From NCBI RefSeq assembly GCF_016746095.1, contig NZ_JAERTY010000001.1, forward strand, positions 248,001 through 312,000: DNA of 64,000 bases. Direction: 5' to 3'. Positions 1-9,300 of this stretch are shown piece after piece. A program made the translations under genes and the position numbers. Each line of letters starts with the position of its first letter. The stretch's first letter is position 1. The notes under the pieces are model-generated. The model was not told where the DNA came from. It saw only the letters and a list, made by a program, of their open reading frames with translations, and did not search any database. This DNA comes from Sphingobacterium faecale. Lineage in GTDB: Bacteria; Bacteroidota; Bacteroidia; Sphingobacteriales; Sphingobacteriaceae.

Positions 1-86
1 AGTTTAGTAATGTCTTCTTGTGATAAAGAGTTTACGCTTTGAACACCGTAGATGGTATTCGATGGGTTCTCAAAGAAATGAATCAT
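1..86 (-). CDS. purL: Phosphoribosylformylglycinamidine synthase PurL, N-terminal fragment (cut by window edge)
   Basis: Reading the minus strand from an ATG at 84-86 gives an open frame running off position 1. It begins MIHFFENPSNTIYGVQ and continues SVNSLSQEDITKL. This resembles the start of the large single-chain FGAM synthases of Bacteroidota, which begin M-I-x-F-F and carry an S-x-(E/Q)-D-x-x-K-L segment at about residue 20. The enzyme performs the glutamine-dependent fourth step of purine synthesis in the cytoplasm. Only about 28 residues are visible, so no catalytic motif can be checked. The gene is divergent from pheT, with about 120 bp between the two starts. The call rests on N-terminal resemblance alone. 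Confidence 0.6.
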   Translation of the reverse strand, partial: MIHFFENPSNTIYGVQSVNSLSQEDITK

Positions 87-176
87 TATATAATGTTGGG
101 TTTTGAACGTTCTTCAACTTAAAGCACAAAGTTACGGAATATTTTAAATAAGCAACGAGCTTTTCCCTCAAAAGCC

Positions 177-184
177 TATCTTTG
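177..184 (+). promoter_or_regulatory. Bacteroidota -7 box upstream of pheT
   Basis: TATCTTTG matches the Bacteroidota -7 consensus TAnnTTTG and lies 24 nt before the pheT ATG. No convincing -33 TTG partner was found, so the assignment rests on the -7 box and its placement. Confidence 0.5.
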
Positions 185-207
185 TATCTCTTAAAAACTA
201 TTTAATA

Positions 208-2604
208 ATGAATATTTCTTACAATTGGCTTAAGAATTACCTCGATATAGAAAAGACTCCGAATGAATTGTCCCTGATTCTGACCGATATAGGTCTGGAA
301 GTAGAGGCTGTAGAGAAAATACAATCTATTCCTGGTGGCTTAGAAGGATTAGTGGTAGGAGAGGTGATTTCGGCCGAACAACATCCAAATGCGGACAAAT
401 TACGTGTTACAAAAGTGGATGTTGGAACTGGCACAGCCTTGGATATTGTGTGTGGAGCGCCTAACTGTCGTGCAGGTCTTAAAGTAATCGTCGCTACGGT
501 GGGGACAACCTGTCACCCTACTTCGGGCGAACCTTTTAAGATTACAAAGTCCAAAATCCGAGGTGAAGTATCCGAAGGGATGTTGTGTGGTGAAGATGAA
601 ATCGGGCTTGGTAGCTCGCACGCAGGTATTGTAGAATTACCAGCGGATGCTACAGTTGGTACTTTGGTGAAAGAGTTTTACCAAATGGAAGATGACTATT
701 GCTTTGAGATAGGTCTGACTCCTAACCGTGCAGATGCAGCCTCTCATTTGGGGGTAGCACGCGATTTGGCTGCTTATTTCCGTAAGAGCTATACGCTTCC
801 TGATGTAAGTAGTTTTGCAACGCCTGCCGCAGCAAGCACTGCAACAGTAGAAGTTAAGAATACAGAGGCATGTCCAAGATATTCCGGAGTACGTATCTCG
901 GGAGTTAAGGTTGGAGCATCGCCAGACTGGGTGAAAGAAAAGTTGAATGCCATAGGTATTCGCACGATTAATAATATCGTTGATATCACGAACTATGTAC
1001 TACATGATCTGGGACAACCGTTACATGCATTTGATGCGGCTAAGATTTCTGGGGATAAGGTAGTTGTACGTTTGGCCAATGAAGGGGAGCTTTTCACGAC
1101 ATTGGACGGTGTAGAACGCAAATTATCTGTTGAAGATTTAGTGATTGCCGATGACAGCAAGCCGATGTGTATCGCAGGTGTTTTTGGAGGTGAGTATTCC
1201 GGAGTTTCGGAGGGTACGACAGAGATTTTCTTGGAGTCTGCTTATTTTAATTCGGTTTATGTCCGTAAAACGGCTAAACGCCACGGGTTAAAAACTGATT
1301 CTTCGTTCCGTTTTGAACGTGGTACGGATCCTAATATTACGGTATTTGCTTTGCAACGGGCAGCACTTTTGATTCAGGAGATTGCAGGTGGTGTAGTTAG
1401 TTCGGCTGTATCGGATAATTACCCTAATCCTATTGCTCCTTTTGCGTTTGATGTAGATTGTAAGAATGTGCAACGCTTGATCGGTAAAGAAATCCCCGCA
1501 GAAGAGATTAAAGAAATTATTGCAGCTTTGGGAATCGTTATCACTGCCGAAAATGAACAAGTATTGTCAGTAGAGGTTCCTGCTTACAAAGTTGATGTAA
1601 CGCGTGAGGTTGATGTGACTGAAGAGGTGCTGCGGATTTATGGTTATAATAATATCGAATTAAAGAGTCAGATTCTAGCATCTTTGAATACACAGGAGAA
1701 GCCGGACAAGGAAGTCGTGTTGAATCAAATTGCTGATTTGTTAATTGGCAATGGTTATAGAGAGATTCTTTCCAACTCGTTGACCAAGTTGTCTTATGTA
1801 GATGACGAGTCTACAGCGGTGCGTCTGTTGAACCCATTAAGTTCGGATCTCGATACGATGCGTCAGAATTTGGTTTACTCGATGTTGACGGCGATGTCCT
1901 ATAATCAAAAGCGTAAAGTTACCGATCTGAAGTTTTTTGAATATGGTAAGACTTACCATCTTTTGGATGAAGGATATAGTGAGCGTCAGCGGATGGTGCT
2001 AGGTGTCGTTGGTAACAAGTCTAAAGAGCAATGGAATGCTACAAGTGGTACAGTGAGTTTCTATAATTTAAAAGCTGCTGTAGATATGATTGTGAAGCGT
2101 CTAAAAGTCGAAGGACTACAAGTTGTGGAGACTGCTAACGCTAATCTGGCGTATGGCCTGGACTACATGAAGGGACAGAAAGTGCTTGTTTCTTTGGGTG
2201 CTGTCGCTACTGAGGCATTGAAAAAAGCGGATGTCGATGGCCAGGTCTACTATGCGGATTTTGATTGGGATTTGGTCATTCGTTCGATACGTAAAAACGA
2301 GATTAAATTTAAAGAGGTATCTAAATATCCTGCGGTACGTCGCGATCTGGCACTGTTGCTGGATGATTCGGTTACTTTCGAGCAGTTGAAGAACGTAGCG
2401 TTGAAGTCAGAACGCAAGCTCTTGAAAGCCGTTAATATTTTTGATGTTTATAAAGGCGATAAGTTGCCTGAAGGCAAAAAGTCTTATGCATTGAGTTTTA
2501 CGATCCAGGATGAAGAAAAAACGCTAAATGATAAACAAATTGATAGCATTATTCAAAAATTAATTATTAACTTTGAGAAAGAGACTGGCGCTGTAGTACG
2601 TTAG
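208..2604 (+). CDS. pheT: Phenylalanyl-tRNA synthetase beta subunit
   Basis: This 798-aa protein has the full bacterial PheT layout. It starts with an N-terminal catalytic-like segment (MNISYNWLKNYLDI), followed by an EMAP/OB-fold tRNA-binding domain at about residues 40-150 (VGEVISAEQHPNADKL). B3/B4 editing and B5 domains follow, and the C-terminus carries the anticodon-binding FDX-ACB domain from about residue 705 (KYPAVRRDLALLLDD). It pairs with PheS in a heterotetramer that charges tRNA-Phe in the cytoplasm. pheS is not adjacent, as is common in Bacteroidota. Length is normal for the family. The following gene starts 29 nt downstream, suggesting cotranscription with the division genes. 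Confidence 0.97.
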   Translation: MNISYNWLKNYLDIEKTPNELSLILTDIGLEVEAVEKIQSIPGGLEGLVVGEVISAEQHPNADKLRVTKVDVGTGTALDIVCGAPNCRAGLKVIVATVGTTCHPTSGEPFKITKSKIRGEVSEGMLCGEDEIGLGSSHAGIVELPADATVGTLVKEFYQMEDDYCFEIGLTPNRADAASHLGVARDLAAYFRKSYTLPDVSSFATPAAASTATVEVKNTEACPRYSGVRISGVKVGASPDWVKEKLNAIGIRTINNIVDITNYVLHDLGQPLHAFDAAKISGDKVVVRLANEGELFTTLDGVERKLSVEDLVIADDSKPMCIAGVFGGEYSGVSEGTTEIFLESAYFNSVYVRKTAKRHGLKTDSSFRFERGTDPNITVFALQRAALLIQEIAGGVVSSAVSDNYPNPIAPFAFDVDCKNVQRLIGKEIPAEEIKEIIAALGIVITAENEQVLSVEVPAYKVDVTREVDVTEEVLRIYGYNNIELKSQILASLNTQEKPDKEVVLNQIADLLIGNGYREILSNSLTKLSYVDDESTAVRLLNPLSSDLDTMRQNLVYSMLTAMSYNQKRKVTDLKFFEYGKTYHLLDEGYSERQRMVLGVVGNKSKEQWNATSGTVSFYNLKAAVDMIVKRLKVEGLQVVETANANLAYGLDYMKGQKVLVSLGAVATEALKKADVDGQVYYADFDWDLVIRSIRKNEIKFKEVSKYPAVRRDLALLLDDSVTFEQLKNVALKSERKLLKAVNIFDVYKGDKLPEGKKSYALSFTIQDEEKTLNDKQIDSIIQKLIINFEKETGAVVR

Positions 2605-2633
2605 TTCTAATTAATTTAATTGCGAGTTATAAT

Positions 2634-2942
2634 ATGGCATCATTATCTACACAAATGAATCTTATCGTTGAGAAAACGAAGAATTTAATTCAAATGTGTG
2701 AAGCTTTGCAAGAGGAAAACGATCTGTTAAAACTGGAATTGCAATCTGTACAAGTTGCATTTGATACTAGTTCAGACAAAATCAATCAGCTTGAAGAAAA
2801 GATTAAGGCTATGGCAGTTGCAAAATCTTTGGAAGAGGCAGATATTGATAAAAGTGCTATAAATGAAAAAATACTTGACACAAAACAAAAAATTAACGAT
2901 TTTGTGCGAGAAATAGACAGATGTATCACCCTATTAAAGTAA
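2634..2942 (+). CDS. Small coiled-coil protein, ZapB-like, upstream of zapA
   Basis: This 102-aa protein is almost entirely predicted coiled coil: heptad leucines run through residues 8-60 (EENDLLKLELQSVQ) and again in the C-terminal half. It has no signal peptide or membrane segment. It sits 29 nt after pheT and 51 nt before zapA. In Bacteroidota a short coiled-coil protein commonly occupies this slot and is suspected to be a Z-ring accessory comparable to ZapB. No sequence identity to E. coli ZapB is claimed; the role is inferred from shape and neighbourhood only. Confidence 0.7.
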   Translation: MASLSTQMNLIVEKTKNLIQMCEALQEENDLLKLELQSVQVAFDTSSDKINQLEEKIKAMAVAKSLEEADIDKSAINEKILDTKQKINDFVREIDRCITLLK

Positions 2943-2993
2943 TCCATTTAGAGGGATTTTAATTTGGGTTAGTACATTATAAAGCTCATAAAA

Positions 2994-3284
2994 ATGGGAG
3001 AAATTTCCATAAAAATAAATATCGCTGATCGTGTTTATCCTTTACGGGTTAGTACCGAAGAGGAAGAAGTAATTCGTCACGCAGCGAAATTAATAAATGA
3101 AAAAATAAAGGAAATGCAGGAAAATTATGCAGTCCGTGATAAACAGGATTTATTATCCATGTGTGTATTACAGTATGCTACTGGTATGATCAAAGCAGAG
3201 CGTAGTGCACAGACCCAAGATCTGGGTTTGGAGCAATCCGTTCATGAGCTGGATACCATTTTGTCTGATTTCTTTAAAAAATAA
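2994..3284 (+). CDS. zapA: Cell division protein ZapA
   Basis: This 96-aa protein has the ZapA fold signature: an N-terminal beta-strand segment (EISIKINIADRVYPLRV), an E-E-E-x-x-I-R-x-A-A stretch at about residues 22-31, then a long dimerising coiled coil to the C-terminus. ZapA binds FtsZ and bundles protofilaments at the Z-ring. The length is typical. It lies between a coiled-coil partner gene and a 6S-like RNA. zapA next to the 6S RNA gene is an old bacterial arrangement, also seen in E. coli, and supports both calls. Confidence 0.92.
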   Translation: MGEISIKINIADRVYPLRVSTEEEEVIRHAAKLINEKIKEMQENYAVRDKQDLLSMCVLQYATGMIKAERSAQTQDLGLEQSVHELDTILSDFFKK

Positions 3285-3321
3285 GTATCGTTCTTTATAC
3301 ATAGAGCTTTAACGACGAATT

Positions 3322-3500
3322 TGCCGCAATTAAATTCGGGTTGTCACTATTTTAAACTTAACGCTTCAATATCACGAGCAAAAAAGAGATGTAGGCCATT
3401 TTGCATATTTGCCATCTAGGTCATGATCATACGCTCAATTCATGTGAAATCGAAGTTTAATAATACTTGATACCTGTTAATTTAATTGCGGTTTTTTTTT
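3322..3500 (+). ncRNA. ssrS: Probable 6S RNA
   Basis: A 13-bp perfect closing stem pairs CCGCAATTAAATT (3324-3336) with its complement at 3479-3491. Additional pairs form inside it (CGGGT with ACCTG). A run of nine T follows at 3492-3500, which is a Rho-independent 3' end. The roughly 175-nt span contains no reading frame and sits directly after zapA, the classic 6S position. The long closed rod ending in a U-tract fits 6S RNA, which sequesters the housekeeping RNA polymerase. The internal bulge was not modelled, so identity rests on size, closing stem and synteny. Confidence 0.7.
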
Positions 3501-3625
3501 GAAAAAACTTTCATGATCCCTTTGGAGGAACAACAGTGATGAACCGATCCTGATGTTATCGGGAGAGCTCTTGAGTGACAATGCAAAAGAGAATATCATG
3601 AAAAAAGTTCTTGATGTCCTTTAAA
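3501..3625 (+). repeat. 125-bp dispersed intergenic repeat, copy 1
   Basis: This block recurs in inverted orientation at 35926-36051. Identical or nearly identical segments are a 23-bp 5' end beginning GAAAAAACTTTCATGAT, internal GAACCGA and GAGCTCTTGA, and a 3' end containing TCATGAAAAAAGTTCTTGAT. The two ends are complementary to each other (AACTTTCATGAT against ATCATGAAAAAAGTT with a 3-nt bulge), so the element can fold into a hairpin. It starts right after the T-tract of the 6S-like RNA and lies 68 bp upstream of rny. It has no reading frame and no recognised family name. Confidence 0.8.
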
Positions 3626-3692
3626 GTACATATACTTTCAAAAAAATAGATGTAAAAAACACAGAAAAACTAAATAATATATACTAAATAAC

Positions 3693-5252
3693 ATGGAGTT
3701 ATCTATAACAATTTCAATCATAATATCTCTTTTAATCGGGGTTGCAATTGGAAGGTTTTTATTGCAGTTACTTTTTAAAAAGCAAGAGAAAAGTGCTAGT
3801 GAGAAAGCAGAAAGCATTATAAAAGAAGCAGAAAAGCAAGCCGAACATACCAAGAAGCAAAGACAGTTAGAAGCGAAGGAAAAGTTTCTTCAGTTGAAAG
3901 CTGAACATGAAAAAGAGGTAAACCAACGAAATAATACCATCACTCAAAAAGAAAACTCAATCCGTCAAAAGGAACAATCTCTTAATCAAAAGTTAGAGAG
4001 TATTAACCGCGATAAGCAAGAGCTTGAGAACAAAAGCAAAAAGCTGGATCAGTTAACAGAGTTGAACGAGAAGAAGAGCGAAGAGGTGGAATTGTTGAAA
4101 AATCAACATATCCAACAGTTGGAAACTATTGCAGGGCTTACGGCAGACGAGGCTCGGGAGCAATTGGTTTCTTCTTTGAAAGAAGAGGCACGTTCACAAG
4201 CTATGATTCAGATTAAAGATATCGTGGATGAGGCTAAGTTGACAGCGTCCAAAGAAGCTAAAAAGGTGGTTATTCAAACTATACAACGTACTGCTACGGA
4301 ATCTGCCATTGAAAATACAGTTTCTATATTCAATATCGAGAATGATGAGGTTAAAGGACGTATTATTGGTCGTGAGGGACGTAATATTCGCGCCTTGGAA
4401 GCTGCCACGGGCGTTGAAATTATCGTAGACGATACACCAGAGGCTATTATTTTATCTGGATTTGATCCTGTACGTCGTGAGATTGCACGTCTAGCCCTAC
4501 ACCGTTTGGTGACCGATGGACGTATTCACCCTGCACGTATCGAAGAGGTTGTAGCCAAGACACGCACACAGATCGAAGATGAGATTGTTGAGATTGGTGA
4601 ACGTACAGCAATTGATTTAGGTATTCATGGACTTCACCCAGAGTTGATCCGTATGGTAGGACGTATGCGTTATCGTTCGTCTTACGGACAGAACTTATTG
4701 CAACACTCCCGCGAGGTGGCTAATTTTGCAGCGACTATGGCTTCTGAGCTTGGGTTGAACGTGAAACATGCCAAACGCGCCGGGTTGTTACACGATATTG
4801 GTAAGGTACCTGACGATAATCCGGAATTGCCGCACGCTATTTTGGGTATGCAGTTGGCCGAGAAATATAAAGAACACCCTGACGTGTGCAATGCTATCGG
4901 TGCGCACCATGATGAGATTGAGATGACAGCGATGATATCTCCGATAGTTCAAGCTTGTGATGCGATATCAGGAGCTCGACCAGGAGCTCGCCGTGAGGTG
5001 GTGGAAAGTTATATCAAGCGTTTGAAAGAATTGGAGGCTTTAGCATTATCTTACCCAGGCGTGGAGAAGACATTCGCAATTCAAGCTGGACGTGAGTTAC
5101 GTGTTGTTGTTGAAAGTGAGAAGATTTCTGATGCACAGTCCGAAATTCTAGCTGCGGATATTTCTAATCGTATCCAAACGGAGATGACTTACCCAGGCCA
5201 GATCAAGGTTACTGTGATACGTGAAACACGCTCTGTGTCTTATGCAAAATAA
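3693..5252 (+). CDS. rny: Ribonuclease Y
   Basis: This 519-aa endoribonuclease initiates mRNA decay at the inner membrane. It has an N-terminal membrane helix (residues 3-24), a charged coiled coil at about 30-150, a KH domain ([19 protein letters not shown]) at about 215-280, and an HD phosphohydrolase domain. The HD pair is visible in LLHDIGK, with H-S-R-E before it and H-H-D-E after it. Length and domain order are standard. The gene is preceded by about 400 bp of non-coding sequence carrying the 6S-like RNA and a dispersed repeat, and is followed by a clear terminator. The start ATG at 3693 places the membrane helix at the N-terminus, as expected. Confidence 0.97.
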   Translation: MELSITISIIISLLIGVAIGRFLLQLLFKKQEKSASEKAESIIKEAEKQAEHTKKQRQLEAKEKFLQLKAEHEKEVNQRNNTITQKENSIRQKEQSLNQKLESINRDKQELENKSKKLDQLTELNEKKSEEVELLKNQHIQQLETIAGLTADEAREQLVSSLKEEARSQAMIQIKDIVDEAKLTASKEAKKVVIQTIQRTATESAIENTVSIFNIENDEVKGRIIGREGRNIRALEAATGVEIIVDDTPEAIILSGFDPVRREIARLALHRLVTDGRIHPARIEEVVAKTRTQIEDEIVEIGERTAIDLGIHGLHPELIRMVGRMRYRSSYGQNLLQHSREVANFAATMASELGLNVKHAKRAGLLHDIGKVPDDNPELPHAILGMQLAEKYKEHPDVCNAIGAHHDEIEMTAMISPIVQACDAISGARPGARREVVESYIKRLKELEALALSYPGVEKTFAIQAGRELRVVVESEKISDAQSEILAADISNRIQTEMTYPGQIKVTVIRETRSVSYAK

Positions 5253-5269
5253 GTAAGAATATTTGACAG

Positions 5270-5302
5270 AAAGCCTCAAAATAAAAGTTTTGAGGCTTTT
5301 TT
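5270..5302 (+). terminator. Rho-independent terminator of rny
   Basis: A 12-bp stem, AAAGCCTCAAAA against TTTTGAGGCTTT, with a short loop and a trailing T-run lies just after the rny stop codon. Confidence 0.9.
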
Positions 5303-5427
5303 GTTTGTGTTGGCTTTCCTATCCTCATGTAGGAATGGTTCTTTGATAGATTCATGATGAAGTAAACCAACATGGAGTACGGGCATTTTCCAAGTTTTTT
5401 TAAAAAAGCTAAAAGAAGGCTAGAAGA

Positions 5428-5931
5428 AGACACTTTGTGGAAATAGACGATCCCTTTTGCTAAATAGGATGGACCTTTTCCGAAACAGGATACCCCTTTT
5501 TTTAAAAAAGGGACTCCTTGTTGGAAAAAAGAGTAACCATTTTGACACAAAGGGGGTGGTATTCCGTAATAAGGAGTCACTTGTTGTTAAAGAGGGGAAG
5601 CTTATTCTGAAATAGGAACTGGTATTTGTGAAAAAGGTGTATCTAGTTAATAAATAGGTGTCCCTTTTATTATAAAAGTGACCGGTGTTTTTGAAAAAGT
5701 GTTCCGTTGTTACTGAAAAGGGAACGTAATTTCATACAAAGGGAAATGGTTTTTGTAATAAGGTGTTCCTTTTTAATAAATAGGGGATGTTAATTGCTGA
5801 TAAGTGACACCTTTTTCTTAAAAAGGGATCACTTGTTTGTAAATAGGGGACCCTTATTTGTAGAAAGGGGATGGTATTCCGTAATAAGGAGTCACTTGTT
5901 GTGAAAAAGTACTTGGCAGTATCCGATAAAT
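5428..5931. repeat. Degenerate tandem array of 21-bp palindromic units (about 24 units)
   Basis: The CC dinucleotide (or its substitute) recurs at 5453, 5474, 5495, 5516, 5537 and so on every 21 bp to 5894, with no indel in the spacing. Weaker units sit at each edge. The approximate unit is CCTTnTTnnnAAAnAGG plus a 4-nt spacer, which is its own reverse complement, so each unit is a small inverted repeat. On the minus strand some stretches translate as heptads of the type K-G-V-P-F-L-x. However, stops and different frames break any long product: one frame runs 5209-5580, another 5732-5971, and a TAA lies at 5587-5589. The period equals two helical turns with alternating T- and A-tracts. Coding remnant, structured RNA and curved DNA all remain possible. 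Confidence 0.9.
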
Positions 5932-6085
5932 TGTGTAAATCTCTCATTAGGCTTCTAGATTCTGTCTTCAAATATTATCATAAAGATCCCAAGGATTTAA
6001 GATCATCAATGTATCCGCATATAGAGCACCGATATCTGGGGGGTAAATTCTTTATGTAGTATCTTGCTTACTTATTGCTACCGTT

Positions 6086-6301
6086 TTAGTACAGTTTTTT
6101 GATATACAATTGCTCTACCTTCTCGCGCGCCCAAGGTGTTTTTCTCAAAAATGTCAAGGAAGATTTGATACTTGGGTTTTCATTAAAACAGCGTATTTTG
6201 ATAATCCTTCCCAGTTCCTCCCAACCATAATACTCGACAAGCGCTTCCAAGACAAAGTCAAGTCTTTTTCCATGAAGGGGATTGTTTTTCTGTTCTTTCA
6301 T
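6086..6301 (-). CDS. VF530-family small DNA-binding-type protein (DUF2132)
   Basis: This 71-aa protein carries the VF530 family signature: N-N-P-L-H-G at the start, Y-Y-G-W-E-E-L-G in the middle, and a C-terminal segment with N-P-S-I-K-S-S-L-x-F-L-R-K-T-P-W-A-R-E-K-V. The family is named after a Vibrio fischeri protein with proposed DNA-binding ability; its cellular role is unknown. The frame can be extended to a TTG at 6310, but a -7 box on the same strand (6308-6315) overlaps that codon. The ATG at 6301 (or 6304) is therefore the likely start on a nearly leaderless mRNA. The next gene upstream on this strand is the helicase. Confidence 0.85.
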   Translation of the reverse strand: MKEQKNNPLHGKRLDFVLEALVEYYGWEELGRIIKIRCFNENPSIKSSLTFLRKTPWAREKVEQLYIKKLY

Positions 6302-6307
6302 CATACA

Positions 6308-6315
6308 CAAAGATA
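6308..6315 (-). promoter_or_regulatory. -7 box of the VF530-family gene
   Basis: On the minus strand the sequence reads TATCTTTG, an exact TAnnTTTG match, immediately upstream of the ATG at 6301. Transcription would begin within a few bases of the start codon. Confidence 0.5.
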
Positions 6316-6367
6316 AGGACTTTGACTTATCCTTAAATAGCTATATAGTTTATTTTGCTATATACCG

Positions 6368-9300
6368 TTATTTTCCGCTGATCATCTTTTTATGTTCAAT
6401 TTTTAGTGTTTTCGGATGTTTACTATTGACTTTTTCAAACAGCATTAATTTTTCTCTGAAATTGAGCGTTACTTGATCTGGGTTGTCACACCACCATTTG
6501 TAAAATTCAACAGGTCTGTCGGTATAGGGTAATAGGGCTTTTACCGATGTGCTGTATTTGGGAAAATCGATGTGCATTTGTAAGCGCAATGTATTACGAT
6601 AATAGTCGAAATGGTGGGCTCTTAGTTTAGAGTTTAATATTTGATAGGCCCTTCCTTCTAGCTTGAAATCCACTTTAATTCTTTCTTTATCAAGGGTTAC
6701 CGGGTCATACATCAGCCATTCGGAAACACGCATGGTTCGGATATTATGCTCAGTCTGAATGGTAAGCAATTTACTCTGCTCGAGTACGGAATCTTTAGTA
6801 GCGATAAAGATATGTAGGTTGCTGTCCGTGACTTCGACGGTAGATACGACGGGGCCCTCTACTACCGTACAGTCTTCCACACTGCTCCCTTCTCTGGTTA
6901 CAATTTTTTCCAACCTACTTTTTAGACCCGCTTTGTTTGTGTCTGTCGGTGCATAGGGGGATAATAAGCTGCTTGTAGACTTTCCTAGAAAATAATTTTC
7001 GATAAATTCCCAGCGTTTTTGATTGGTCCAGTCGTTTTGAAAAAAATGATTAAATAGTGCATAACTGGTTTCTTGTCGTTCTGTCGAATCGGCTAGTAAT
7101 TGATTGCTGTATTCAGCGTTGTTGTTATCCATTTCAAGGTATTTAGGCGCATTGATACGGATATGTACCATAGTCTTATCGCCCCCTTTGATTTCGAATG
7201 TGGCGAGACCCAATGTTTCGAGAAAGTTGCCCAATTTTACATAGCTGTCCGAGTTGATTTTTTTTTGCGTACAAAAGCGACTTGATCGACGCTTTCCATT
7301 AGTTGCAAATAGATTATTGAATCGGATCATCAGCCTGTCGAAAGTAGTCTTGCTAGTTATTGGGTCATTCAGGTATTTTAATTCATCACCAAAAGTCCTC
7401 TTTTTCAAAAAAGCATTCGGTACGCGGTGACGGTTTCCATAAGAGTTGTTGATATAGGCAGTAGAAAGCAGGTTGCTGATTTTGGGAACTATCCATCTGT
7501 CGGCGATAAGTCCTTTTAATCTGGATTCAAACTGATTTATCGTGAAGAAACCTTGAAAGGATTCAAGAGCTTGCTGTATGGCATAGAAGATGGCTTGCAG
7601 TTTACGCGATTGATCCTCGAAGGATCCTCCGGCGCGTTCAAAAACTATCTTTAGTTGGGGATCTAGGCTAATTTTATCTTCTTGGAAAATCGTATTATTG
7701 TAAAACGCTAATTTTAAATTTTCAAAATTTTGTTTCTGTCGGTAGTGTTTCCAGAATTTTTCGATATCAAATTCGATGATGTGCTCGCCGTTTTTTCGGG
7801 TGCTAATCAATTCATAGGTATCTGGGTAAAGATGGGATAGTCTTGAGAGGTCTGCATCAGCAAGTTTGGCATAACCCGTTATAAAGCGTTTTTTGGGCCT
7901 TGCCGTGAAGACTGGAAACCCTTCCTTAAGAATATAGTTTTTCTCCATAAACATTAATGAAGTAAGCATCTTTTGCTGTACATCTTGCCCTTTATCAAAT
8001 ATATACTCAAAGTCTTCTGTCGATAGTAGCAGGTTATTTTGCTTGCCGCTACTCTGATAAGCCAGCAGTATTTTTCGTAATACGAGTTGTATCTGATAGG
8101 GGGTAGTCGAAGACATGTTATGCAGTGTTTTTGCATACAGCAGGTCGTCAGGGTGGTAGTTGATAGCTGCAACCCCCTTAAGGTCTGGGGTTCGTGCCGC
8201 TCTGCCCACTTCTTGGATATAATCGGAGAATAATCCAGATGGCGCATGATGATATACCATATCTACATCGGGAATATCAACACCCATTCCGAACGCTTTG
8301 GTACAGAACATTATTTTTCTTTTGTTCGTTTTGAATTGCCCCAAAGCGAAATTTTTATTTTCACTAGTCATACCACCGTGGTATCCTGTAGCGATAGTGC
8401 CAAATCCTTGATTTAGGCTTTCTATAATGCTAGAAATTTGTTTAGCGTAAGGAGTGTAAACGAGTGTTTTTAGCTGTAGTTCGTGAATCTGCTTGCTGAA
8501 GGAAACGGTTTGTTCGAGCTTGTTGGCTTCGATTTTTTTTTCAAAACCAGGGTAGTTCTGAAACACAAAAGTGATATCTTCTCGTTTTACCTGACCGATA
8601 TAAAGATGTGGGTTGTTTAAATGTAGACTACGGATGCTGTCAAAAACCATATCATTGGTACCTCCAAATACGGCTGTGGCTGTCACGGCCACAATGGTAA
8701 AATGCTGCAGGTTTACTTCACGCAATTTGCGAAGATGTTCGCCTAGAAACCAGTAGTCTACTCTGAAATCTCTACCCCAGGTTGTGATGAGATGTGCTTC
8801 ATCTATAGCCAATAGTCCGATGTTTCGATTTCCTATAAAGTAAGTGATATCATACGATAGGAAGAGCTCTGGGGACATATACAGGATATCGATTAATCCG
8901 GACTGGCATTGCTGAATGATGCTCTCTCTTTCTGAAAAAGAGAGCTCACCATTTATATAAGCCGCTTTTTCGAATTTCCGTTCCGTGATGATAGCCTCGA
9001 CCTGGTCTTTCATTAAGGCGATCAGAGGGGAAATGACAATAGTGACATCGCCTTGGTGCGAGATATGAAAGGCCGGAAGTTGGAAAATAAGAGATTTGCC
9101 CGCGCCGGTAGGCGCCGTCAAAAATACGTCTCTATTTATCTGCTGCGCTTTGCTATTTTCATAGGCTGTGATAATCGTGTCGACGATATTGCCCTGTGAG
9201 ATAGGAATGACTTCGTTCGTGTGGTCTGGGTCCTTGTAGATGAAAAGCGTTCTGAAGGTTGCATCGGTTCCCCAATGTTGTTTCAATAACTGGGTCGTAA

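Noticed and set aside
5209..5580. 123-aa minus-strand frame with K-G-V-P-F-L heptads
   Set aside because: It runs into the rny terminator and the rny 3' end, and a TAA lies just upstream of its only ATG (5587-5589). The heptads are better described as part of the array than as an intact gene.
5871..6059. 62-aa plus-strand frame at the end of the 21-bp array
   Set aside because: Its first part is array sequence and the rest has no coding features; no recognisable protein or promoter arrangement supports it.
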